A stretch of 64,000 nt of DNA from Candidatus Poribacteria bacterium (GTDB taxonomy: Bacteria; Poribacteria; WGA-4E; WGA-3G), in contig JAJDWA010000023.1 of assembly GCA_022825825.1 (NCBI GenBank), positions 76,707 to 140,706 of the forward strand, written 5' to 3'. A model generated the notes under the pieces. The model made no database searches. It saw nothing but the letters and a program-made list of their open reading frames with translations, and was not told where the DNA came from. How positions within the stretch are numbered: position 1 is the stretch's first letter; each line of letters begins with the position of its first letter. Below are positions 1 through 9,112 of this stretch, one piece after another. The position numbers and the translations under genes were made by a program.

Positions 1-1628
1 AAGGCTAATCCTGCTAAGAGTTGATTTGTTGCACCGAAAAGGGGCCAGAGCGTCATTCCGCCACTACCTGGTCCACTTGATCCTTGCAGCAACGCGACAG
101 CAGCGGCAAGGATCAACGCGAATGCAGTCGCAATATATCGATTCATCAAGGGTTTGAAGTTAACAGTTTGCGCAAGTTCATGTAGGACATAACGTTGTAA
201 TCGCGTTGCTGTATCCAGGGTTGTGGCAGCGAAACTGGCAACAAGGACAGCCATTATCGCAATACCCATTTTGAGTGGAATGCCGAGAGATGCAAGGAAA
301 TTACCACCACCATCAACAAAAGCACTGACCTTTTCTCTGAGTTTGTGGCTTGCCCAACCACCACCAACAATTGTTGTTGCACCATCTGGATTGGTAACTT
401 TTTCACCTACTGCATATCGGGTTCTCCATGCATCTTGATTCACAACAGGTTGTGTGCTTCCTTCTTTGAGAACAGCTTGGAATGTGTAACCTCCCGCGCT
501 TGCAGAGTCAGCAGTACGATTGAAAATGCCCATACCGATACCGGCACAGCAAGCGATAATTACAACAACTGCAAGACCGCCCTCGAGCAGCATTGCGCCG
601 TATCCAACGTATTGTGCATCACCCTCAGAGGCAACCTGTTTGCTTGAAGTCCCCGAACTGACCATACAGTGAAAACCGCTAACTGCACCACACGCAATCG
701 TAATGAAAAGGAAGGGCCAAATCGGTGGGGCATCGGGTGGAATGTCTTTTGCTACTGCAGGCGCAGAAGCAAAGAGATCCGCCTTACCTGTAAATCCGGC
801 AACTGCAAGTCCAAGCACCAAGAGCGCTAATGCTAATACTAATTCATGACTGTTGATGAAATCGCGGGGTTGTAGGAGTGTCCATACAGGCAAAACAGAT
901 GCAATGAAGCAGTAGACAAAAAGTACTAACGTCCAAATTACGACGACGTTTAAGTAAGTTTGTCCAAGCAAATCAATGCCAAGCCATTTTCCTAAGTCTA
1001 TCGGTAGAACGTACGCACCGACAGCCATTGCAATATACATGATGCCGAGTGCAACGATAGATGGGACAAGGATATTACCGCCTCTGCGATAAATCCAGAC
1101 ACCGATGGCTACTGCCAACGGGATTTCCACCCAGACCGATAAGACTGACTCAGGATAGTAGGAAAAAATCAGGGCAATAACCAATCCGAAGATAGCAAGG
1201 ACTATGGTCAAACCCATAAAGAGGACGAATAGGAACAGAAATTTTGCGCGAGGCCCGATCATTCTACCGGCAACTTCACCGACACTTTGTCCTCGATTGC
1301 GGAGCGAGACGACTAATGCTCCGAAATCATGGACAGCACCGATAAATACCGATCCGATAACGACCCAGAGTAACGCTGGCAACCAACCCCAAAAGACTGC
1401 GATTGCAGGACCGACGATGGGACCTGTGCCTGCGATGCTTGTAAAGTGATGCCCGAAGATGACCTCTTTTTTCGTAGGAACATAGTCAACATCATCTTTG
1501 AGTTCCTGGCTCGGCACCGTCGCTTCAGGGTCTAAACCGAAAATTTTTCTCGCTAACCACTTGCCATACGTATTGTATGCAACAATAAAGCCGACAAAAC
1601 TCAAAATAGCAATAATCAGTGTGCTCAT
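1..1628 (-). CDS. cstA: Carbon starvation protein A (CstA-type peptide/pyruvate permease), 3' end cut by window
   Basis: Integral membrane permease that in other bacteria takes up peptides or pyruvate during carbon limitation. I translated it by hand from the reverse strand. The frame is open from an ATG at 1628 to the window edge (542 codons), so the C terminus is missing. The N terminus has a membrane helix followed by a stretch ending GHHFTSIAGTGPIVGPAIAV, the hallmark of CstA, at about residues 59-78. Many hydrophobic helices follow, including a FINSHELVLALALLVLGLAVAG segment in the middle (quoted in part: HELVLALALLVLG). No frameshift was seen. The next gene upstream is xylose isomerase, 47 bp away on the same strand, so the two could be co-transcribed. 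The family assignment is firm; the substrate is not shown by sequence. Confidence 0.93.
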   Translation of the reverse strand, partial: MSTLIIAILSFVGFIVAYNTYGKWLARKIFGLDPEATVPSQELKDDVDYVPTKKEVIFGHHFTSIAGTGPIVGPAIAVFWGWLPALLWVVIGSVFIGAVHDFGALVVSLRNRGQSVGEVAGRMIGPRAKFLFLFVLFMGLTIVLAIFGLVIALIFSYYPESVLSVWVEIPLAVAIGVWIYRRGGNILVPSIVALGIMYIAMAVGAYVLPIDLGKWLGIDLLGQTYLNVVVIWTLVLFVYCFIASVLPVWTLLQPRDFINSHELVLALALLVLGLAVAGFTGKADLFASAPAVAKDIPPDAPPIWPFLFITIACGAVSGFHCMVSSGTSSKQVASEGDAQYVGYGAMLLEGGLAVVVIIACCAGIGMGIFNRTADSASAGGYTFQAVLKEGSTQPVVNQDAWRTRYAVGEKVTNPDGATTIVGGGWASHKLREKVSAFVDGGGNFLASLGIPLKMGIAIMAVLVASFAATTLDTATRLQRYVLHELAQTVNFKPLMNRYIATAFALILAAAVALLQGSSGPGSGGMTLWPLFGATNQLLAGLA

Positions 1629-1675
1629 AGACCAAACTCCAACTTTTCCAATGTGGTCGTAGCGAAGAGTTAGAC

Positions 1676-2845
1676 TTATCTAATGCCGGTTAAAATCTCA
1701 AAGGTAAGCTGATCTAACTTTTCGTATCCAAGCCCTTTCTGAGCAATCTTATCAGGTTGAAAATCAATGTTTCTCAATTTTTCTGTGTTATCAGCACTGT
1801 AATTTGCCATGAGTGCTTCAAGTTCCGGATCACGTGCCTGCAGTTCGGCGAGAATACCTTGAATCTCTGTGTCTTCATTGAATAGACGTGCTTTCTCTTT
1901 AAGTATCAAATAGCTACGCATACAACCAGCTGCGAAATCCCAGACACCCTGTTCATCTTCGGTTCGGTAGGCGTGTGCATCAAAGTGTCTGTTACCATCC
2001 CAATTGACATCTTCAAGAAATTTTACAAGAAAAAACGCGCTTTTTATGTTTTCTGATCCGAAACGTAAATCCTGATCAAATCGACTCATTTTTTGGTCAT
2101 TGAGATCAATGTGAAAAAGTTTTCCAGCCTCATAAGCCTGTGCAACACCGTGAATAAAACTTAAACCTGCCATCGTCTCATGCGCGAATTCGGGATTAAC
2201 GCCAACCATTTCCGGATGATCAAGCGTCTCAATAAAATGGAGCATGTGTCCCGTTGTAGGAAGATAGATGTCGCCACGCGGTTCATTCGGTTTCGCTTCC
2301 AAAGCGAATTTGAGATTATAGCCTTGGTCTTTGACGTAGTGCGTGAAGTAGTTCATCGCTTCACGGTTCCACTTTACAGTGTCCGGCCCGTTTTTAGCGG
2401 CATCTACTTCCGCGCCTTCACGGCCACCCCAAAACACGTATACTGTCGCCCCAAGTTCCACACCGAGATCAATAGCGTTCAACGTTTTCTGAATTGCAAA
2501 CGCTCTGACCTTTGGATCGTTAGAGGTAAACGCACCGTCTTTGAAAATTGGATGGTAAAAGAGGTTAGTCGTTGCCATCGGCACCTTCATATTGTGATCA
2601 GAAAGTGCCTGCTTGAATTCACGGACAATTTTATCACGTTCAGCGGCTGAAGCGCCAAATGGAACCAGGTCATTATCGTGTAGGTTAACGCCGTACGCGC
2701 CTAATTCGCTTAGTTTCTGGACGCTATAGGTCGGTTTTAAAGGGGGTCTAACAACGTCTCCGAACGGATCACGTCCTGGATTTCCCACGGTCCACAACCC
2801 AAAAGTAAACTTGTGTTCGGGTTTGGGCTGATACTGATCTGACAT
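1676..2845 (-). CDS. xylA: Xylose isomerase, class I (Streptomyces type)
   Basis: Cytoplasmic TIM-barrel enzyme that interconverts D-xylose and D-xylulose (and glucose and fructose). At 389 aa it matches the short class I enzymes. All catalytic and metal residues are present at a constant +2 offset from the Streptomyces enzyme: His56 and Asp59 (LHDND), Glu183, Lys185, Glu219, His222, Asp247, Asp257, Asp259 and Asp289. It should therefore be active and use two divalent cations. The ATG start follows an AGGAG-like site. A sigma70-like promoter lies just upstream (2881-2910). No xylulokinase is adjacent, so the pathway partner must be elsewhere. Confidence 0.96.
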   Translation of the reverse strand: MSDQYQPKPEHKFTFGLWTVGNPGRDPFGDVVRPPLKPTYSVQKLSELGAYGVNLHDNDLVPFGASAAERDKIVREFKQALSDHNMKVPMATTNLFYHPIFKDGAFTSNDPKVRAFAIQKTLNAIDLGVELGATVYVFWGGREGAEVDAAKNGPDTVKWNREAMNYFTHYVKDQGYNLKFALEAKPNEPRGDIYLPTTGHMLHFIETLDHPEMVGVNPEFAHETMAGLSFIHGVAQAYEAGKLFHIDLNDQKMSRFDQDLRFGSENIKSAFFLVKFLEDVNWDGNRHFDAHAYRTEDEQGVWDFAAGCMRSYLILKEKARLFNEDTEIQGILAELQARDPELEALMANYSADNTEKLRNIDFQPDKIAQKGLGYEKLDQLTFEILTGIR

Positions 2846-2880
2846 GCATTAACTCCTGTTATGTTTATCGTTTGCGTTGG

Positions 2881-2910
2881 ATTATAGCATATTTTTAATA
2901 ATTTTAGCAA
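2881..2910 (-). promoter_or_regulatory. Sigma70-type promoter for xylA
   Basis: On the minus strand TTGCTA (2905-2910) and a perfect TATAAT (2881-2886) are 18 bp apart. They lie 35 bp upstream of the xylA ATG. Prediction by motif only. Confidence 0.55.
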
Positions 2911-2960
2911 CCTATTTTATATATTCAAATATTTGTCTATCTACTTGCCACTTCCATTGT

Positions 2961-3195
2961 AGGAGCGACCTCCCGGTCGCGACATAGGCATCAATTTAGC
3001 GGTCCGCCCTCTGGTAGGCGCGTTTTCTAAACGCGCCGGTGTCAATTTGAGCTTGAAAACACGGCGCGTTTCCAAAACGCGCCTACTAAAACTTAGGATC
3101 CGGTGCGGTTAGGAAACCGCACCTACCGAGTGAGGCGCTTTAAACGTTATTATCTCCTTAAATTGACGCCTATGGAGCGACCTCCCGGTCGAGAC
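2961..3195. repeat. Mosaic of short hairpin repeats bounded by inverted copies of one motif
   Basis: This fills the 377-bp gap between xylA and thrC; no gene is visible. It holds five inverted repeats in a row: 2965-2980 (GCGACC/GGTCGC), 3017-3037 and 3063-3083 (both GGCGCGTTT/AAACGCGCC type), 3102-3123 (GGTGCGGTT/AACCGCACC), and a second GACC/GGTC hairpin at 3176-3192. The block is framed by an inverted pair: AAATTGAYGCCTAT occurs in reverse orientation at about 2984-2998 and directly at about 3159-3173. Related units recur near 14.2-14.6 kb and 30.8-30.9 kb, so this is a dispersed family. Confidence 0.8.
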
Positions 3196-3222
3196 TTTTC
3201 ACTCAAATAAGCAAAACTATCT

Positions 3223-4548
3223 CTACACATCCAGATGTTTGTCTATCTGCTTGAGGACGTTTTCATAGGCTGCTTCTAATTCCAGCGGAGTGTTAAGGTA
3301 TTGTGGTTTCGGTTGGCCGGGAACAACATTGTGATATGCTACCTTGAAATCAGGGAATTTGAGTCCATTAGCAGTCGAAATTACAATAACCCTATCATCT
3401 TTTTGTATCTGTTTTCGTTCAACCATTTTAATGAGTACAGCTAACGCAACACCTGTATGTGGGCAATTGAATAATCCCGTTCTATCTGCTCTGGCAGCTG
3501 CGTCAGCCAATTCCTCCTCGGATGCTTGATCAACAATACCATCAAACTGACGCAAGACACGAATTGCCCGATGAACAGAAACAGGGTTGCCTATCTGAAT
3601 TGCAGTGGCTTGTGTGGTTTGTGCTGTAATTGCTTTGAATTCTTTAAACCCAGTTTGGTAACTCCGATAGAGAGGGTTTGCGCGTTCCGCTTGTGCACAG
3701 GCAATGCGCGGAAGTTTATCTATGATACCAAGTTCTAACATCATTAAAAAACCTAAACCGAGTGCAGAGACGTTCCCGAGGTTCCCTCCCGGTATGATAA
3801 TCCAATCAGGCACCTCCCAATCAAACTGCTGCACAATTTCAATGCTGATAGTTTTTTGTCCCTCAATGCGAAGTGAGTTAATAGAATTAGCAAGATAGAA
3901 ATCCTTCCGAGCAGCGAGTTTTTGAACGATTGCCATACATCCATCAAAATCTGTCTCAAGCGAAAGTGTTAATGCACCATTCGCAATCGGTTGGATAAGT
4001 TGCTCGCGTGTAACCTTTTCCTTAGGTAACAGAATAATAGCGGGGATTCCTGCTGCTGAAGCGTACGCAGCCAGAGAAGCAGAGGTGTCACCAGTTGAGG
4101 CACACATTACAGCACGGATATTACCCGATTCGGAAATGATTTGATTTACCATTGAGACAAGCACGGTCATCCCAAGGTCTTTGAATGAACCTGTATGACT
4201 GTTTCCACACTGTTTTATCCAGAGATCCGAGAGGCCGAGTTGTTCACCGAAACGTTCTGCCCAAAACAGATTGGTACCGCCTTCATACATTGAGATGATA
4301 TTTTCATTATCAATATTCGGGCAAACAAGCTCCTTTTTTCCCCAAACACCGCTTCCGTAAGGATATTCCGTCCGCATGTAACGTTGTTCAAAAAGAGATT
4401 TCCAATCTGCTGCGCTGCGTTGTTTCAACACATCCATGTCATGACGGACCTCTAATAACCCATTACAATTCCTACAACGATAGATAATTTCAGTGAGTGG
4501 ATAAGTGCATCCTTTTTCGCACTCAAACCATGCATTGTAATTCATCAT
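3223..4548 (-). CDS. thrC: Threonine synthase
   Basis: PLP enzyme that converts O-phospho-L-homoserine to threonine in the cytoplasm. At 441 aa it has an N-terminal Cys cluster (Cys10, Cys14, Cys25, Cys28) that looks like a zinc-ribbon cap. The PLP lysine motif HTGSFKDLGM has Lys123, and EGGTNLF lies just before it. This arrangement is typical of the shorter, plant-like threonine synthases. The start ATG overlaps the scpB stop as ATGA, implying translational coupling. Placing thrC behind scpA-scpB is unusual, but the reading frame is intact and full length. Confidence 0.93.
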   Translation of the reverse strand: MMNYNAWFECEKGCTYPLTEIIYRCRNCNGLLEVRHDMDVLKQRSAADWKSLFEQRYMRTEYPYGSGVWGKKELVCPNIDNENIISMYEGGTNLFWAERFGEQLGLSDLWIKQCGNSHTGSFKDLGMTVLVSMVNQIISESGNIRAVMCASTGDTSASLAAYASAAGIPAIILLPKEKVTREQLIQPIANGALTLSLETDFDGCMAIVQKLAARKDFYLANSINSLRIEGQKTISIEIVQQFDWEVPDWIIIPGGNLGNVSALGLGFLMMLELGIIDKLPRIACAQAERANPLYRSYQTGFKEFKAITAQTTQATAIQIGNPVSVHRAIRVLRQFDGIVDQASEEELADAAARADRTGLFNCPHTGVALAVLIKMVERKQIQKDDRVIVISTANGLKFPDFKVAYHNVVPGQPKPQYLNTPLELEAAYENVLKQIDKHLDV

Positions 4549-5174
4549 TCTATATCTTCCTGAATAGCACTGAGGTGTTCCATACTGTTTGATGTGGATA
4601 AGAGTTGCTCAATCTCTTCAAGAGAAGGCAATTCAGATGGGTTTTTTAACCCGAATTGTTGAAGAAAAGTGTCGGTAGTAGAGAAAAGGAGGGAACGGCC
4701 TGCGCCCTCTTTCCTGCCTGAAACGCAAACGAGGTTTTTCTCAACAAGCGCATTAATAACACTGTCGCTATTTACACCGCGAATAGTAGAGATATCAGAG
4801 CGTGTAACGGGTTGTTTGTATGCAACAATTGCAAGCGTTTCTAAAGCAGAAGGTGACAACGTTACACGCACCTGCTGTATATAAAACTTCCGAATCCACT
4901 CTGAAAATTCTGGGCGAGTACAAATTTGAAACCCATTGGCGATTTCAACGAGATGAAAACTTCGGTTCATCTGTTGATAATCATCACGAAGTTCGGCAAG
5001 TGCCTTCCGAATTTCTCGAGCATTTATCCCCGGAATCGCGTGCTGGAACTGTTTTATCGAAATTGGTTCACTGGCAGCAAACAGGATTGCTTCCAATATT
5101 GACTTTATGTTTTTTGCTGATGCCACATCTGGATTGTTCACCAGATTTTCTGTCATAACATTTTCCAAATCCAT
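4545..5174 (-). CDS. scpB: Segregation and condensation protein B
   Basis: Winged-helix kleisin partner that binds ScpA and SMC in the bacterial condensin and acts in chromosome segregation. The frame can be extended upstream to 5255, but that would overlap scpA by 59 bp. The ATG at 5174 has AGGA 11 nt upstream and leaves a 22-bp gap after scpA, so I chose it (209 aa). Conserved features include KSILEAILFAASEP at the start, the segment around TLSPSALETLAIVAYKQPVTR, and IRGVNSDSVINALVEKNLV, which form the two winged-helix domains. It ends in the ATGA overlap with thrC. Confidence 0.93.
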   Translation of the reverse strand: MDLENVMTENLVNNPDVASAKNIKSILEAILFAASEPISIKQFQHAIPGINAREIRKALAELRDDYQQMNRSFHLVEIANGFQICTRPEFSEWIRKFYIQQVRVTLSPSALETLAIVAYKQPVTRSDISTIRGVNSDSVINALVEKNLVCVSGRKEGAGRSLLFSTTDTFLQQFGLKNPSELPSLEEIEQLLSTSNSMEHLSAIQEDIE

Positions 5175-5196
5175 TTTCCGATGATTCCTATACTTT

Positions 5197-5982
5197 CTAT
5201 GTAGTAGATGTAGTCCTCTCCCTATCAACTGCTTTGACAATATATATACTTTCAAATAAATCTGTTTGTACAGTTACGATCTTTCCTATTCGGATAAGTT
5301 CTAAAACAGCAAGAAATGTAACGATTAGATCAATTTTACTTGAAGAGAGTGGAAATAGACTGTCGAAAAGCAATTGGTCTGCCGCTTCTAATTGGCTTTC
5401 AATAAAGGCTATTTTGTCCTCAACAGTGATCGTTTCCTCTTCAACTGTTTCGTACTCCTCATCTGGTTCAAACTGATCAATTCGATCATTTATGTTTTTA
5501 AAGGCGGTGAGCAGGTCAAAAAGTGTGGCTTTAATCTCATAAGTGCGTGTTCCATCTAAATCAGCATGTAACTCTGCGCTTCTATTGTATATTGATGTGC
5601 GCCGTTCGGCATAGATGTCTAAAACTTGTGCTACCTCTTTATAACGTTTGTATTCTAAAAGTTGTTGGACAAGTTGTTCTTGGTTTCCAATAGGGTGATC
5701 CGAATTAGAAACAGTTTGTGGAAGAATGCTTTGTGATTTTATATGCAGAAGTGTTGCCGCCATCACCAAAAATTCAGCTGCTACATCTAAATCTAACTGC
5801 TCCATAAAATTTACATATTCCAGATAGCGATCCGTAATTTGGGCAATCTTAATGTCGTAAATATCCATCTCCTCTTTCTGAATAAGATGGAGGAGCAGAT
5901 CAAGTGGTCCCTCAAAACCGTCTAATTTGACAGCATAAATAGGATGTGCAGAAGGATTAGTAGACGAAATATCCGTTAGCAT
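5197..5982 (-). CDS. scpA: Segregation and condensation protein A (kleisin)
   Basis: Kleisin subunit that bridges the SMC dimer and recruits ScpB. At 261 aa it is the usual size. The N-terminal signature DGFEGPLDLLLHLIQKEEMD is at about residues 22-41 and is followed by IYDIKIAQITDRYLEY. The C-terminal winged helix appears in KIDLIVTFLAVLELIRIGKI. It is first in the scpA-scpB-thrC run; the site-2 protease gene ends 45 bp upstream on the same strand, so one longer transcript is possible. No anomaly was seen. Confidence 0.95.
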   Translation of the reverse strand: MLTDISSTNPSAHPIYAVKLDGFEGPLDLLLHLIQKEEMDIYDIKIAQITDRYLEYVNFMEQLDLDVAAEFLVMAATLLHIKSQSILPQTVSNSDHPIGNQEQLVQQLLEYKRYKEVAQVLDIYAERRTSIYNRSAELHADLDGTRTYEIKATLFDLLTAFKNINDRIDQFEPDEEYETVEEETITVEDKIAFIESQLEAADQLLFDSLFPLSSSKIDLIVTFLAVLELIRIGKIVTVQTDLFESIYIVKAVDRERTTSTT

Positions 5983-6027
5983 TTTTGCCTCATCATAGTT
6001 TTAGTTTTCATATTCTACTGTTCAATT

Positions 6028-6714
6028 TTACCGTACTCCGACAATTTTTCCGATAAAATCGAGTGTTTCAGTACTTATGTAACGCAGAAATATGAATATA
6101 TAATTTGGTATCCCGATTATATAGGGAAGAAAAATAAGAGCAATAAGAATAGGCATTCCATAAGGGGCAAGTTTTGAAAATTGGCGTGATGCGTTTTCAG
6201 GTAACAGGCCATTCACCACACTAAAACCATCCAACGGAAAGAGCGGGAGCATGTTAAATGCCGCGAGGAATACACTAATAAATGCAGAAAGAACCAATTC
6301 TCGTTTAATGCGAAAATGTACTACAGATTCAGTTACCTCTAAAACCCCAAAAACTAATAACAATTTAAGGATGCCCAAAATAATGAAAGTGAGGACAATA
6401 TTCATAAAAGGACCGGCAGCTGCAATAAGCATAATATCTCTTCTCGGATGCCTGAGATTATATGGATTTACCGGCACAGGTTTTGCCCAACCAAAGAACC
6501 CGCCACCGAAGAGCGAACCAATCAAAGGTAAAAACAGGGTACCAATGGGATCAATATGCACAGCTGGATTGAGAGACATCCGTCCCTGGTCACGCGCGGT
6601 TGGATCACCCAACATATTGGCAGATTTTGCATGTCCCCATTCGTGAAAGGTTAACAGAATGATGAACTGTGTTACGATTAGAATTGCTTGCCATATTGCA
6701 TTTGGATTAAACAT
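6028..6714 (-). CDS. Site-2 protease family (M50) membrane metalloprotease
   Basis: Intramembrane zinc protease of the small, PDZ-less YwhC/S2P-like group (228 aa). The zinc-binding motif HEWGH is at residues 24-28 inside the first helix. The third ligand lies in the NMLPLFPLDG motif (Asp162). Four or five hydrophobic segments are visible. In many bacteria such genes sit beside scpA/scpB, as here, but the natural substrate is unknown. It begins 22 bp after the end of the CCA-family gene on the same strand. Confidence 0.9.
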   Translation of the reverse strand: MFNPNAIWQAILIVTQFIILLTFHEWGHAKSANMLGDPTARDQGRMSLNPAVHIDPIGTLFLPLIGSLFGGGFFGWAKPVPVNPYNLRHPRRDIMLIAAAGPFMNIVLTFIILGILKLLLVFGVLEVTESVVHFRIKRELVLSAFISVFLAAFNMLPLFPLDGFSVVNGLLPENASRQFSKLAPYGMPILIALIFLPYIIGIPNYIFIFLRYISTETLDFIGKIVGVR

Positions 6715-6736
6715 ATTTATCTAAATTCCATCCAAT

Positions 6737-8221
6737 TTACTCGGAGTGTAGGACCTTTTTAGCAGTTTGTTCTTTAAGTAACTGAAAGTGTGAATATGCT
6801 TCCGATTTAGAACTAATTTTTCCATCCAATTGTGCTGCAAACAGATCCCACAGTATTGTTTTAAAAGTTTTCCCGGGTTTTTCCCCCCACTGAATCAGGT
6901 CATCTCCAGTCACAAAAGGCTGTTTTTTACGCAAGGTCCAAAGGTAATCTCCGATATTTTTACGTTGCACCTGCGATAAATTAGTATCCGAATATCCTAA
7001 AACAAGTGCTTCAAGCGGAAAAGATTTTAGCATTTGGTAAATTTTGCTTGGTGCGGTTGTTTCAGTTAGAGAACCTAAGACAGGTAACAATTGGTGATAT
7101 GCGGTTATTGGAGTCTGCACTTTATGTATAATTTTATTTTCATATACGTAAGTTAATCTGTTTTCGGCATCAACGATGCTCCATTTTCCGTTATGATCCC
7201 AAATAGAAGCATTTTTAGATAGTTTCAAACCAAGTTTTTCAAAAACGAATCGGACTGTTTTTTTAGAAGGAATTTCTCGATTCAACACTTGCGTTGCACT
7301 TGCTATGCGGCGGAGTTGATGTTCCAATACAAGTCTAAAACAGAGTGCCTCAATCTGATATATTGGCATTCCATGCAAGTTGCTTATGCCGAACAAGGAC
7401 ATCCATCGCACAATATTCGGCTGAAAATCATCATCTGCAATATGTTCTGATGCCCATGAGATCGCTTGTTGTGCAGTTTGGAAATCGGACGAGAAAGTCC
7501 GAGAGATTTTCCATCCCGGAGAGATTGCCTGATATACACCCAATTGAGCAAGTTCTTGAACAATTTGTGGAGCACTGTTTTCAAGTAAGACTCTGTCAAT
7601 TTCATTCCGTATACGTTCACCGCTAAGTTCCGCCAAAAGTGGGATTGCCTTTTTAATTAGCAATATATCATCATCTGCAATACGGAAGTCATAACGTCCT
7701 GCATACCTGCAAGCCCGAAAGATACGGGTTGGGTCATCAATGTAACTTTGGTCGTGGAGAACTCGAACGGTGCCAGTTTTTAGATCGTCAAGTCCGCCAG
7801 TTTTATCAATAACGTCCCCAAAATTAGTGGAGTCTAACCGCATTGCTAATGCGTTGATAGAAAAATCTCTCCGCTGTAAATCCTCTGTAATAGTGCCACG
7901 TTTTACCTTAGGTAACGTTCCGGGTTTTTGATACGTTTCACACCGCGCAGTGACAAAATCAACTTTAGGGTTATTCGGATTTGCTGGTGTGACGGTTGCT
8001 GTGCCAAACTGTTCATGCACTTGCAAGGTGCCATTCCAACGACTTTGCATCTCTTTTGCAACTCTGATTGCATCTCCTTCCACCACAATGTCAATATCAA
8101 AAGTGGGTCGTTTTAGCAGGAGATCTCTGACTGATCCGCCAACAAGATAGGCATGCTTACCACCGACTTCACCAATTTCGTGTAATATGTCTAAAAGCGA
8201 TTCGGGGATATCAGGTATCAT
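6737..8221 (-). CDS. CCA tRNA nucleotidyltransferase / poly(A) polymerase family protein
   Basis: Class II nucleotidyltransferase that adds CCA or A residues to RNA 3' ends. The head domain has LVGGSVRDLLL (about residues 26-36) and the metal-binding FDIDIVVEGD (Asp42, Asp44). The RRDFSINALAM motif is at about 117-127, and the RNA-binding neck ERIRNEIDRVL lies further on. At 494 aa it is longer than the E. coli CCA enzyme, with an extended C-terminal half that lacks an obvious HD motif. Sequence alone cannot decide between CCA-adding, CC/A-adding and poly(A) activity. Confidence 0.9.
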   Translation of the reverse strand: MIPDIPESLLDILHEIGEVGGKHAYLVGGSVRDLLLKRPTFDIDIVVEGDAIRVAKEMQSRWNGTLQVHEQFGTATVTPANPNNPKVDFVTARCETYQKPGTLPKVKRGTITEDLQRRDFSINALAMRLDSTNFGDVIDKTGGLDDLKTGTVRVLHDQSYIDDPTRIFRACRYAGRYDFRIADDDILLIKKAIPLLAELSGERIRNEIDRVLLENSAPQIVQELAQLGVYQAISPGWKISRTFSSDFQTAQQAISWASEHIADDDFQPNIVRWMSLFGISNLHGMPIYQIEALCFRLVLEHQLRRIASATQVLNREIPSKKTVRFVFEKLGLKLSKNASIWDHNGKWSIVDAENRLTYVYENKIIHKVQTPITAYHQLLPVLGSLTETTAPSKIYQMLKSFPLEALVLGYSDTNLSQVQRKNIGDYLWTLRKKQPFVTGDDLIQWGEKPGKTFKTILWDLFAAQLDGKISSKSEAYSHFQLLKEQTAKKVLHSE

Positions 8222-8280
8222 TTTCTTTTATAGAGGAGGTTTAGCCTAACATCTCTGAAGAATAGTATCCATTTTGAATC

Positions 8281-8961
8281 TTATACAAACGCGAAAACAC
8301 GAGTTGGTGCGCCAGAACTTCGTGCTAACTTTAGCGGCGCAATTACCACATAGAAGTGTGTAGGTAGTTGGCTCAAATTGTACAAATCTTCTACATGCGG
8401 GATGCCTGCTCCGAGAAAAACGAGGTGTGCAGGGGGTAAACCATCATGCAGCGGGGGATGCCCAGCTACAGCATCAATGCTGCATGCATCTGTGCCGATA
8501 ACCTTAATTCCTTTTTCAACGAGAAGTTCAGCCGCATCTTCACTAAAACCGATCCATTCACGATTAAAGTTGTCTTGATAGACATATCTATCCATTCCTG
8601 TTCGCATAAAAACGATACTATCTTCTGGAATTTCCTCATTTTCAGCTACCCATGCCGCAACATCTGCAGCAGTCACTGCATCATTCGGCTTCTTAATCGC
8701 AGAGAAATCCATCAACACGGCATGTCCTGTCAATTTTTCCTTCGGAATTTCTGCTACAGTAAATCCATCTGGGTACATCAAACAGGAAGCATCAATATGT
8801 GTGGAGCAGTGCCCAGACATATCAACACGGCTTTCAAAGTAACCGTCTTTTTCTAATGTTGCCTGGTCGTAGATTCGGACAGGATCAATTGGCAACTCGC
8901 GAGGACTATTTTCGTCAACGACATAAGATAGATCCAGCACGTTTTGAAAATTAAGATGCAT
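8281..8961 (-). CDS. Cyclase family protein (kynurenine formamidase-like fold)
   Basis: Member of the metal-dependent hydrolase family that includes kynurenine formamidase and isatin hydrolase (226 aa). The metal motif is seen as GHCSTHIDAS, with His51, His55 and Asp57. The usual continuation PxH after the aspartate is missing: Ser59 and Leu61 stand in those places. The C-terminal motif GTDACSIDAVAGHPPLHDGL is clear. The substrate cannot be told from sequence. It has its own promoter-like site upstream (8998-9026) and is transcribed away from the acetyltransferase gene. Confidence 0.85.
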   Translation of the reverse strand: MHLNFQNVLDLSYVVDENSPRELPIDPVRIYDQATLEKDGYFESRVDMSGHCSTHIDASCLMYPDGFTVAEIPKEKLTGHAVLMDFSAIKKPNDAVTAADVAAWVAENEEIPEDSIVFMRTGMDRYVYQDNFNREWIGFSEDAAELLVEKGIKVIGTDACSIDAVAGHPPLHDGLPPAHLVFLGAGIPHVEDLYNLSQLPTHFYVVIAPLKLARSSGAPTRVFAFV

Positions 8962-8997
8962 TTTGTTCTCTCATTCTTTTTTATCTGTTATAGATAT

Positions 8998-9026
8998 AGT
9001 ATAGCACATTTCACATCACAATTCAA
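8998..9026 (-). promoter_or_regulatory. Sigma70-type promoter for the cyclase-family gene
   Basis: On the minus strand TTGAAT (9021-9026) is 17 bp from TATACT (8998-9003). It lies 36 bp upstream of the ATG at 8961. Motif-based call. Confidence 0.55.
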
Positions 9027-9112
9027 GCAGTAAAAACTATCTCCAAGTAGCCTTAAAAGGTGCATCCGTTACTGTGTAATAAATGAAAACTATGGATACG
9101 CAAAGGAGACTC

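Noticed and set aside
2961..3195. Possible CRISPR array
   Set aside because: The units differ in sequence and spacing and each is its own hairpin. There is no regular repeat-spacer pattern and no cas gene.
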